From Girardinichthys multiradiatus (taxonomy: Eukaryota > Chordata > Actinopteri > Cyprinodontiformes > Goodeidae): 64,000 bases of DNA. Made by a program: the position numbers and the translations under genes. Of this stretch, positions 20,390 to 30,015 are shown in pieces (the stretch's first letter is position 1; each line of letters starts with the position of its first letter). Location of the stretch: the NCBI RefSeq assembly GCF_021462225.1, contig NC_061804.1, positions 41,541,975-41,605,974 of the forward strand. The letters run 5' to 3'. The notes below the pieces were generated by a model. That model was not told where the DNA came from. It saw only the letters and a list, made by a program, of their open reading frames with translations, and ran no database searches.

Positions 20390-20875
20390 CTACGCCTGGA
20401 CCCAGAGTTGGTCCTGGTGGCAGTCAATGAGTGGGGCCAGCCTGTCCAGCAGGTCCTGGCCACCAAGGAATAGCTCTGTGTTCAATGTGCACATATAGAT
20501 GGGGTGCACCAGAGTCATGTCTTTGAGTGTGATGTCCATCTCCACCCAGCTGGTGATGCTTACATCACAAGCTTCAGCCTGAAATAGTTTAATGAGGGAG
20601 AGCATGGCTCTACTCACCTCTTCGAACAAGACTGAGCCCATCAGGTTGATATCTGATCCTGTTTTAAAATGGAAACTCAGTTTGACATGTCCTCCTATAC
20701 TGGTGAGATAGTATAGGTAAACTGTATGTTCATTTTGGTTCAGTTTACTTAAGAACCGTGGAAAAGTGGTTTGTTTCGTTTCTCCTGGAGAGGTCCCCAG
20801 GGGTTCTTGGAGTTTCCCAGGACTGTCATCCCATCCGTGCAGGTAGACTCTGATGGCTGTGGAGACTGGGTCCAC
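20390..20875 (-). pseudogene. Protease-like region of nested gypsy-like element
   Basis: A 161-codon frame with GGHVKLSFHFKTGSDINLMG, which fits the retropepsin active-site strand with Asp-Thr-Gly changed to Lys-Thr-Gly, and further on FLGGQDLLDRLAPLIDC, matching the Gly-x-Asp-Leu-Leu end of gypsy proteases. The frame ends in TAG (20390-20392) and the next frame continues in the same register. In related elements RT would follow here; instead integrase begins within about 150 residues. Confidence 0.55.
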
Positions 20876-21037
20876 GCCTAGTCATGCGGTTTCACCGGAT
20901 GGTCAGCTGCCTCTAATGATGGTGGAGGTTGGGCACATGCCTTGCGAGCTGCTTCTGTCAGAATCTTGCGGATGGCAACCTCCATCTCTCTCCTCAGGTT
21001 CCATCCTGCATGTTGACTCCGACCTTTACCATCAGGC

Positions 21038-21388
21038 TTACCTTTGGGCCTCACGTGATGGCAGGCTCTCCATGAAAATATGGACGCTCCTGGATGTTGT
21101 CTTCCAGATGAGCTTCAGCTTTTCTTGTGCTGATGGGCAATACAGGTCTAAAAGGCAGCGTTCGACTTCCCTAAGATAATCATCAATGTTTGATTCCTCA
21201 TTATTAGGGTCAAAACGCTCTATGCCTTGGGCAAGAGACTCAAGTTGGCGTGTGCACAATCCACTCTCAGGGATTGGTTCTGGCCCATCTGAGTCATCAT
21301 CTGAAGGTTCACTCCTGCTGCATCCCTTGTGTGTCAAGGCATCACGCTTCACCCTTGGGGGAGGCACTGGAGGCTGTTCATGGTACAA
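21038..21388 (-). pseudogene. Gag capsid fragment of nested element
   Basis: The frame has an acidic linker (SEPSDDDSDGPEPIPE) followed by IERFDPNNEESNIDDYLREV and LDLYCPSAQEKLKLIWKTTS, a block typical of gypsy-type Gag capsid N-terminal helices. It ends abruptly with stops; the downstream part of the capsid and any zinc knuckle are missing. Belongs to the element bounded by 15936 and 23527. Confidence 0.6.
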
Positions 21389-21532
21389 TGGTGGGCCCTG
21401 TGCTCCATGGAATCTGGTCCTGGGCAGCGGTTGAGTGTGGTATGAACCACCTGAGTCCTTGAGACGGCTCTCCTGTCACCTTGGCGGAGATGAGGGATTG
21501 TAGAGCAGGGTCCTGCAAGTCAAGTGTGAAGG

Positions 21533-22157
21533 CTACTCGCCCCGAAAACTTGAACAATTTACTTCTAGTGAGTCCACCGCCAGGTATTGTTCATGGCTGT
21601 CTACTACAGTGGGGTGGGACACCGCACCACTGAATCTAATCTGCCTACTCATACCTGTTCTGGACTCTGTGGATGTGTGGGCAAAACCACAAGCTTGGGA
21701 AGGTTGTGTCTGGTGAGCAACTTCTACGTTTTCCAGTTCTGAGTGGAAGGTTCTCTCAGGGTGTTGCACGTGTGGCTCAGCTTCAGAGGCTTCAACCTGT
21801 GAGACAGGATTTATCTCCACTCCCAGTCCTCTGGGGATGGGGTGTGTCCTGGCTATGATCAGGTACTTCCAACCTTCTGGCTGCTTCCAACTTCTCTTCC
21901 ACTTCTAACAGTTCACACCTAGTTGCCTCTGCTGTCTGCAAAGTATTATTCAGCATAGACTGCAGTTTAAAACGCCGGTCAACTTCCAACCTGACCCTTC
22001 GCTGATATAAAAGAGTGAGCTGTCCTAACACACAGGCCACCTGTGTGTCTTTTGGTAGGTTCTTAATGACCTGGAGCAATTCCTGTATCCTTGCTTCACA
22101 ATCCTCAATGCTATAATCATTGAGAGCTTTACGCTCCTCTGATGACAATAAAATCAA
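21533..22157 (-). pseudogene. Gag N-terminal coiled-coil region of nested element (two frames)
   Basis: The first frame (22157-21792) is heptad-rich and charged (EARIQELLQVIKNL, LLEVEEKLEAARRLEV), predicting coiled coil. The second (21820-21533) overlaps it by 29 bp in another register, so one frameshift separates them. Together they lie upstream of the capsid block and after the primer site by about 1.2 kb. Function inferred from position only. Confidence 0.5.
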
Positions 22158-22394
22158 AGCTCCAATTGCTTCCTGTGCCTAACTCACATCTCCAGCTGCA
22201 GTATGGGATGTTTTCTCCATCTTTGGCCAAAATGCACAACAACAATCAAAGCTGTTCAGATATGAATGACCACTAAAATTACCAGTAGTGACAATTAGCA
22301 GTAACACAAACAGACTAAGCTGTTTAGTTTTGAATGATCGCTAAAATCAATTAGCAGCAACACAAACAGACTAAGCACTCAGCTAGCTGTGTTA

Positions 22395-22395
<1 letters not shown>

Positions 22396-22430
<35 letters not shown>
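22396..22430. repeat. (TA)n microsatellite
   Basis: About 16 TA units followed by TTACAGG. Likely length-polymorphic. Confidence 0.95.
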
Positions 22431-22431
<1 letters not shown>

Positions 22432-23331
22432 CAGGTGTATAGGTTTGCTTAAAATGGGCACACAGGTTTGACCGTTCAAACTGTGGCTTACCCAAGTCTA
22501 TGCTTTAATTGATCAAGCAAAACACACACAAAAAACTTTTTTGAAACAAAACCCAAATTTTAAAATGAAATTTTAAAAGTGGGATAAATAAAACTAAAAC
22601 ATTCAACACTATTCTTAGCTTCAAATGAATATTAGTGATGCATACTCTGGGTTATTTACTTTCTTGCAGGACCTACCAAGTCAGACAACTAAAGTTAGTT
22701 ATGCGAATCTGGTTAAAACATGCTTCACACACACAAGAAAACCAAGCAAAAATGCATAAATTTGGCAATGAATGATCAATAACTTGATTTTAGCTCAAGC
22801 TATGTCCTTTGATCATTGGTGATTGGACCATTTGCCTGTGTTAATAAAACTAATCAAATTAGTTAAATTCTGTGGCAGCAACTGTAATTCTCACTACTGA
22901 CCACAAGGTGGCACTAAATGCCTGTCTGCAGTGGAGAAAATCCTGTTGCAACTGCAATTCACTCAGTAGCCATCAGACCGTAGTGTTGCTTTCTCCCTGA
23001 CTGGGAGAGGATGCCTCCTACTGTGCCAGAAAATTTTGGTTGCTATGACAACAAGCTGACTGCGCTACAGCTCTAAGCCAGCAGGGGTTGCTTTGACAAG
23101 CTGGCAATTTACGTTGAATTTCACCATAAACTACGTCCACAAAAGCACCTTAGAAAAACTATTATTACTATTAGGAGTACTTTATTACTTCTCTGCAGTA
23201 GAGTTGAGCCAATATTAGTCAAGATACATCCTCCAGCTTACAACTGCAAAATTTGACCAAATCTCACTACAGAGTTTCCAGGATATCACAAATGTGTTAC
23301 TTCGTGCAACAGTGGTATCTGTCATTTTAAG

Positions 23332-23349
23332 GCCCACACAGGGACGCCA
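23332..23349 (-). other. Primer-binding site candidate of nested element
   Basis: On the minus strand the LTR end CTTACA is followed by four bases, then TGGCGTCCCTGTGTGGGC. The TGG start and position are those of a tRNA primer site. I cannot name the tRNA with confidence. Confidence 0.55.
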
Positions 23350-23353
23350 ATTA

Positions 23354-23527
23354 TGTAAGGATTATGATTATTAATTAATTAATATTCATCAAGCATTATA
23401 ATTTAAAATCATAATTTGAAAAAAAAAATGTATTTCTTAACCAAAAATCATTACTTACGAACAGAAATCAGAGATGTCTTCTGGTGTCGTGATTATGGGC
23501 TCAAAAGCTCTTTAATAATTACAAATT
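23354..23527 (-). repeat. Truncated 5' LTR of nested element
   Basis: Direct repeat of 15936-16106, with about 12 to 15 differences. The upstream (U3) part expected at 23528-23966 is not there; the sequence changes abruptly at about 23527. Confidence 0.7.
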
Positions 23528-23869
23528 ATTAACCAAACCACAAACTGTCACTGTTTATTCAACTGCTTCACTGAAGGTGGGGGATCTTCGACCTTGTTTT
23601 GACAGATACATCACTCTTGCACGAAATAAACACAAACGCTTCTCTTAATTATATATATGAATATTTATTGAAGCTGAATAATCCTGATATACCATTATTC
23701 TGGTCCAAAACCATCACCTAACTAACAAGCACTATTTTACACAAAGGGAATAACAATGACTACCTAACAATAATAATAAAAGAAAAACATATATGCGCAT
23801 TTAGTGTCTATGAAGATCAAACCAGTAGTTTTATGGACAAAATGTGTAATTTGGGTTAAATGGAAAAAA
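23528..23869. other. Unassigned segment between truncated LTR and ERV copy B body
   Basis: About 340 bp, AT-rich, with no counterpart in ERV copy A and none in the other LTR of the nested element. It could be a fragment of another LTR (GAATATTTATTGAAGCTG) or a filler from the event that removed the LTR. No gene. Confidence 0.4.
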
Positions 23870-24267
23870 GTCCTACTGTTGTGCTGATGTCTCAATGTGA
23901 CAATTTTATGGCAACAGGCTTTCAAACAATATTAAATTTAGGGTTTTAGCTCGACCAGTTAGACTCAGATTTGATCTGACTCCAAAAGATGATTTGTCGA
24001 AAACTTCACAAGAAATAATTGCAGTGATTAAACTTGGAAAAAACTTTCATTCATTTAAGACTTACAGGAGGGGGAAAAATGCTGTTAACTTTATATAATT
24101 TGAAATGAATAAATCTACCATTGCCTTCTGACAAGATTAAAATTATTGTCATATATTTAAAACTTGGTTTTCACCAAAAGTGATAGTTGATAAGTGATAG
24201 CATTAAATGATACAGTTGTGTTAATTACAAACAATAACATCCCCGGTGGATTATACATACCGATTTA

Positions 24268-24332
24268 TGTCAAGTCAAATTTATTTATATAGCGCTTTCA
24301 GCAACAAGGCACTCAGAACGTTGTGCATAAGG
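24268..24332 (+). repeat. Common teleost repeat core within the ERV
   Basis: GTCAAGTCAAATTTATTTATATAGCGCTTTCAGCAACAAGG-type sequence, here split only for description, is a motif seen very often in fish DNA. It is present at the same place in ERV copy A (about 58-120, reversed), so it was already in the common parent of both copies. Confidence 0.6.
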
Positions 24333-26164
24333 AGAGGCATTGCAGTGATGCATAATCAAACAACAGAGGTAAGAATAGAATGATGGATAAGAAAATGAAA
24401 GGAAAGTTGGACTGAAAACTTAACTGATAATGTTTAGATAGCACAGTCATTATTTATGCATGAATAGGTTTATTGTGGTAGGCAGAAGTACAAATTAATT
24501 TTTCAACTTTCACTACTTGATGCTGCAAAAGGGTGACAAGAGGCCAAGTATCCATAGTTTTTGTGTCAGACCACCAGGTGCTACAAAGGTAGGCTATCCT
24601 TTCCTTTTTCTGGACAAAACGATTCTGTTTATAACTAATCTATTTGCTTTTCATATTCTTGTATTCCTTCATAAGCTGGTACACAGAAAGACTGCAATGT
24701 CGTTTATTTGTGTCTTCTTTGTATATAATAATAATAATAGAAATAACAATGTACAAATATGATTATGTGTTGTGAAATGAAGATGGTGAAAGAAAGAAAA
24801 ATGCTGATTTCACTACCCAAGTTTGTGATTTCTTGTTACTGTTAATTTTTTGTACTGGGATGGCTGTATGATCAAATTATTTTCAGGCATTGCCGGTCAC
24901 AATACTCATGATTTCTCTGGAAAGGTTGATGAAGAGTCGTCCCACTATATTGCCTGATGATGTGAGCGATAACCCTAAACATTTATTTTTCTCCCAGGTG
25001 AAGAAGGCCTGAAAAGGTGGCTGGGACCAGCCTGACAAATGTATCCATTGACACATTATTACTTAGAACATGAGATCTCTGGGGTTCAGGAACAATAGGA
25101 ATCCAAAGATTGGGTTTGAGGATTGAAAAGGTGTTGTTGAGAAGAGTGTGACAGGAATGAATGAAGGCCCAAGGTATGAATGATGAATGATGTGGGCCAC
25201 ATGAGTGAAATGTTCATGGATCGAATGGTATGTTTTAGTTTCTGTGAGCTCATTATTTGTTTTGGGGTTTGATTCATAGTTGTGTTCAGACAACTAATGA
25301 ACGGTTTAGAGCGCACCAGGTTTTGTTTTTCATTACTTTTTCTCTAATGTCGGTGTTCCCTATATGTGTTCAGATGCTCGCAAGTTGGAACAATTTTCTG
25401 GGTTTTAGTTTCAGAGGGTGAAAACTTCAATTTCTTATGAATTTTCTTGAGGTGAATTTGGATCTAAAATCTCTTTGGGATGGGAACAGAACCAAATAGA
25501 ACCTGTCATTCTGCCATAGGGTTCTGGTTGAATAATTTGATGGTAAAAAATTTGGTTGCCCAATCTTCTTTAAGAGGTGAGGCTGAAGCCGACATGTGTT
25601 GTGTGTCTGACTAACCTTTAGACTTCAGAGAAAACAAAAAGAAATAATAATAGTAATAGGATTGAAAAATGGAAATGGATATATTGGGGGGAAAAAAGAC
25701 AGGTTATAGTGATCACATATTTAACAGGAATGAATAACTAAATAATGGTATGATTAAGGGTGTACAGAATATGCAAATTACCTTTATCTAGTATTGGGGG
25801 TAGAGGTTACAGGGAAGGACCCTAAAAGTCTAATTTAGGTAGATATAATCAAATCATCAATGTGCTTGAAAAGTAGGTTGTCCAAAACACTGGACACCTT
25901 CATGGTAAATTATGTAAATACTTTATGCTGGGGATTATTTCAAAAAATTATTATGGAAAATAACGGTTTGAACATATCTAACTTTGGCTACTAGTTAACG
26001 GACAATAAAGTAGCAACTAACTGGGATACAATATAAATATGATTTTTGGGTTAAAGGTGAGAAGATGACTCTATTACATTATCTACATATAAGATTTTCA
26101 TGAAAACAGGTATTGGAGCATTTCCTGTTCCCAACAAGCCCTAAAGGAAACTGTTATTAATTTT
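24333..26164. other. ERV copy B body, no recognisable gene
   Basis: About 1.8 kb absent from copy A, where sequence corresponding to 24332 is joined to sequence corresponding to about 26369. No RT, RNase H or protease motif could be found in any frame; short frames at 24517, 25063 and 25086 have no domain. Confidence 0.5.
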
Positions 26165-26395
26165 ATGGGTTCTGACAACAGAGTGAAAGGATGCAGAGAT
26201 GTCCTTGACACTTTCACCAGGTCGGCTGAGAGAGCTAATCACACAATCAAAAATCGATTGGCTAAAGTTTGTGCTGATACAAAAATGAAGTGGCTGGATG
26301 TGCTGCCCTTGGTGATGTTTTACATCAGATCATCACCCACTGAGCTCATGGGTTTATCTCCCCATGAGCTGCTGACAGGAAGAACCATGGCCTGA
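26165..26395 (+). pseudogene. Retroviral integrase fragment (C-terminal part of catalytic core)
   Basis: A 76-codon frame: a GSDNR start that fits the Ser-Asp-Asn-Gly block of retroviral integrase, then SAERANHTIKNRLAKVCAD, KWLDVLPLVMFYIRSSPTEL and GLSPHELLTGR. Spacing and the last block match gamma/epsilon-type retroviruses. The usual Gly after SDN is Arg. The catalytic Glu position falls near the SAERAN block, where Glu is retained. Upstream, a stop and a frameshift separate a short piece (IGAFPVPNK) of the same core. Dead fragment. Confidence 0.75.
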
Positions 26396-27520
26396 CCTTT
26401 CACCTCTCTTCAGTCAGGGTGTGAACCCAGTCTGGATTCACAGAGAGAGCAACTGACATGTTCATAGATTTTAATCTGCTGTGAAGTTTTTGTCTCATAA
26501 CACACAGGAGGCTCAAACCAAAGAACCAACAGGAGAAACAAATGAAACTCTGGATGAGGGCAAAACTAAGGTAAGCAGATCATATTGCAGGAAGGGAGAG
26601 CCATCCTCTGAAGGAAACCTCAGCCAAATCAGAAAACACCCGTAGAAGAACATATGAATACGTTCAATTGGATATCTTTTGACTTAACATTTCATTTCCA
26701 GCTAACACATCAAAAATGTGCTTGTGAAATTAAATTCATTTATTCCAGTAACCATGAGGTCATAAGGTAAGATCAACTCATCTTTTTGCTTTCAACTAAC
26801 AAAATGCAATTATGTGGAACCTTTTCTATACATTTTTCAGTGGGCTGGGTTACTTCAACAGAGGGAACGTGATAAAGAAGTAAACAATAAAAATTATATT
26901 TGTTGGGTTAAAGCTTGATGGACTGTGTCCTGGTAAATTTGAAAGGAGGTCACAAAATCAAAAATCACAGAGGGGAGAAGGATTTCTAAAGTAAAATTGT
27001 GTGAATAATCAACAAACAAATGTTTACTTTTGTGAGTGTGGGAAATTGTGGAATAAATTGCATGAAGAGTTAAAGGAGTGTTCAATTATTTAATCAATTC
27101 AAATAACTTCATGAATAGAAATTATAACTTCCAATGTGCTTCTGAGTTATTTATTTATAGATGATGTTGTTTGCAACTTAGATTGTAAATTAACTTGATA
27201 CAAGGCCTTGAACCTTTACTTGCTGCTGAACAGAACTGATTTATGGGTAATAATTGCTTTGGGGGTGACTACCTATTGACTGGACAGGAAAGATGTGCCC
27301 TGGTTACCCTCTCCATCCAGGATGCCCTGACACCGATTGGCCAACTTTGTCAGGGGGAACCTTTCAGAAAATGTGTTTTTGAATTTGATATGGCTGCTAG
27401 AATACAAACTGCTTCCTGTTAGAACACCACGGCAAAACAGGAGAGACAGCTGAAGGCTGTTTAAACAGGATGTTGAAATCATTTCTTGTCAAATTAGAAT
27501 AGCTTTGGATATGATCCTTA

Positions 27521-27545
27521 CAAAAAAAAAAAAAAAAAGAAAGAA
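27521..27545 (+). repeat. Poly(A) run
   Basis: About 18 consecutive A followed by GAAAGAAAAA just upstream of the envelope fragment. It may be a replication-slippage tract. Nothing else noted. Confidence 0.8.
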
Positions 27546-27555
27546 AAATGGTTGA

Positions 27556-27904
27556 TTGATGTTTGTGGAGAGGTTTGTTGTTCTGTTATTCCCAAAAATT
27601 ACAGCACCTGATGGATCTCTAACAAAGGCCCTAAAAGGATTGCAATCACTGTCCACTGAATTAAAATCAGGAGTCGATGAACAATTCATCGTCTGGACAA
27701 TGGGGAAGCCTACTGGTGAGTATATTCACTTCATTGACTGTTGTTGTGGTGATCGCAGGTTGTGTATGCTGTTGTGCAACGTGTATTCGAGCTCTCATCC
27801 TTAGGTGTATTGATCGTGCGATTGGTTCCAGTGATACCAGAGGTTTGAGATTACCAGAATTTCAAATGGATCTGGTGCCAGAGCACACTGATGTTGTCCA
27901 CTGA
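27556..27904 (+). pseudogene. Retroviral envelope transmembrane-subunit fragment, frameshifted
   Basis: The first frame (27556-27804) has TAPDGSLTKALKGLQSLSTE, a helical ectodomain segment, ending in a region where the Trp-rich membrane-proximal part would be. The second frame (27677-27904) gives SLLVSIFTSLTVVVVIAGCV, a membrane span, followed by CCCATCIRALILRCIDRAI and a short cytoplasmic tail with stop at about 27902. One frameshift separates the two. No surface subunit or signal peptide remains. In a living virus this subunit anchors and fuses the envelope. Confidence 0.7.
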
Positions 27905-28139
27905 ATATTTAAGTACAAGTAATGATGTGGATCCCATGGAACCAAACCAAAGTGCTGGAGAAATTATGATACTGTGCTAGGAGGAGGAGGACCAGACAAC
28001 TGCAATAGATAATTGAACAGGGTTTATGATTCAGGGTCTACAATATACTGATACACATTGTGCTGCTCATTTCCGCTGTGCTTCTAGCTTTTTATTAATT
28101 TTGTTGTTTTAAATTTTTCAACAGGCCATTATTATCTAT

Positions 28140-28700
28140 TTGCGATGTTTTAATCATTTAAATTTCAGACACACATCAGCATAGGTCTGTTCTATGGGAA
28201 ACAGAGGGGGTGCACACACTGAGGGCTGCAGGCAGTTACCAGAGAGATGACACTCCGTTTGGGGGGCCGGAGTTACGCGACGGCCAGAAGGACCTGCCTG
28301 CCTGCCATATTCTAGCTTAGGTCTATATGCACTAGACACATTGATTGATGTGAGGTGGGTTTTTTCCCACCTCAACAGGGGGATTGTTATGGATGTATGA
28401 TTCTGTGGCCCTTTCTAATCATCTCTTTGTTGCCCTAATTAAATATCTCTTCCCTTGTTTCTTATCTGCCGCACCGCTCACTGCTACAGCTTACACAACA
28501 TCCTTATGTGCATGACTACAACCATGGGCTTCATGGACTCAGGGGCTCCGGGAATGACAACCGCCTGTCAGATGCCGATGGTTAAGGGATCGGGCCCCTC
28601 AAATCAAGGGTGTAAGAAGGAGGGGGCCATGATCAGGCTCACAGGATTGACAGAGGATAACCCATAAGTGAAAAGGGGCGCCGCACTCCGACCCGATTAA
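28140..28700 (+). repeat. Second 3'-end-like block of ERV (polypurine tract and LTR-start-like)
   Basis: The block ACCAGAGAGATG...GGCCGG...CACCTCAACAGGGGGATTGTTATGG (28230-28395) parallels ACCGGAGAGATTC...CACCTCATCAGGGGGGTTGTTAGG (29195-29422), which leads into the true 3' LTR. So a polypurine tract followed by TGTTA occurs twice about 1 kb apart. What follows 28386 is not the LTR found elsewhere in the window. It could be the remnant of a related retrovirus LTR. Confidence 0.5.
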
Positions 28701-29415
28701 CTTTTACAGTGATTTATGTGACTTAATGAATAATGTTGATATTAAAGGAATAAGAATACTTGATTTAATGGTATGAATAATGTATCAGATAAAGTTACTG
28801 ACAGATTGATTAAGTGAAATTAGTTAAGCACATGTCATGAATGAAAGTATTAATAGGACCTCGAAAGTTATTTTTAGTTATGTGTTCACCTCTCCATAGG
28901 TCAATTTTTAAGACATCATTAATATTCCATTTTAAGATTAACCTTTTCAGGCAGCTGAACCTGCCAAAAGACGCTTGGGGATGGATTTTGCTCAGGGGGC
29001 AGAGAAGATGGACGAAGACAATCAACACTTAGGGTCTACATTAACTGATTCACATGATGTTAGACAGAATTTTCTGCTGTGCTTCAGACTGTTGTCCTTT
29101 CTCTCTCTTTTCTCTAAATCATACACATACAGGTTTGATGGGGTTAGTGTTGTCTCCACTAGGTGTATAAACTGTTGCTTAGACACAACCAGGGGTCTAC
29201 CGGAGAGATTCCTCTTTGGGGGGGTGGGGGGTGGAACCACGTGACAGCTGGAAGGAGATTCCCTGGTCATATATAGGTTTAACACACACACACAGAGTTG
29301 AATGATTGTTTCGGGGGGTGGGTACCCAGTTGCAGGTGGTCCACTACCCAGTGCCTAGGGGGTTAACTGATCTAAATTAGTGAGGTGCCTTTAAATGACA
29401 CCTCATCAGGGGGGT

Positions 29416-30015
29416 TGTTAGGAATAACCTTTATTAATATGACTCATAGCTGTTTTTCCCATTTATACTATAGTGAAATAAAGTATAAGTTCTAATGTTT
29501 CCCTTTTGTTAGAATAGGATAAGAATGCTCATCGACACACATTACAAGGAGAAATGGCCCAATGACCTGAGGCTGGGGCACTGGGGTTGATAGTGGAGCA
29601 ACTGGTATAACTGGTTTGATTAGAAAGCCTCAACACACTTAGATTAAGGATGGACACCCGCTACTACACAATCTAACAGATAGACACCACAATGGTGACA
29701 TAGTCTACTGATAATCACTGAGGGAGGGCACATCCATTGCATTGGAGTGCCAGATATAAAAAAACATGTGATCTTCTATAGGGGCTCTTCGTCATCCTTA
29801 CTCAGACGGCGACGGTCTGAGACGGGAGCCTCAGCGCTGATCTCTGGTATCATTCCTCTGCCTTAATTTAGATTAAAAGAGCTAAAAGTTAGAAACTGGT
29901 TGAGAGTAGTTCCTTTAATAGTCTTTAGATAGAGTGAGTGACTGTTTCCGGGTTTCCAAAGGACCGGCGGGGCTCCGTGGCGTCTGACCGCCAACAGGGT
30001 GCGGTAGCTCAGACA
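29416..30015 (+). repeat. ERV 3' LTR, copy C/B (600 bp)
   Basis: Begins TGTTAGGAATAACC right after the purine tract AGGGGGG and ends CAGACA. It aligns with LTR A and LTR B with scattered substitutions and small deletions. After it comes CATACAAGG, host flank. Confidence 0.85.

Larger units (their letters stand above)
15936..23527 (-). mobile_element. Nested gypsy-like LTR element without visible reverse transcriptase
   Basis: A direct repeat of ~172 bp starts at 15936 and at 23354 (TGTAAGGATTATGATTATT...). Read on the minus strand these are LTR 3' ends (...CCTTACA). A primer site follows the right-hand one at 23349. Internal order on the minus strand: coiled-coil Gag frames (22157-21533), Gag capsid block (21388-21038), protease-like region, then integrase (to 19469). 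Nothing between protease and integrase resembles RT or RNase H. It interrupts ERV copy B, whose matching uninterrupted sequence is in copy A at about 500-520. Confidence 0.72.
12850..30015 (+). mobile_element. Endogenous retrovirus copy B, LTR to LTR, with a nested LTR element
   Basis: Two forward LTRs (12850-13463 and 29416-30015) bound a 17-kb interval. About 7.6 kb of it is a later minus-strand LTR element (15936-23527). The order is LTR, tRNA-Val primer site, leader with splice-donor-like site, small frames, integrase fragment, envelope transmembrane fragment, purine-rich tract (CATCAGGGGGG) and LTR. The integrase and envelope pieces resemble gamma/epsilon-type fish retroviruses. No reverse transcriptase or full gag is seen. 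The bases outside the two LTRs (TTTGT left, CATAC right) do not form a target duplication. Confidence 0.78.
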
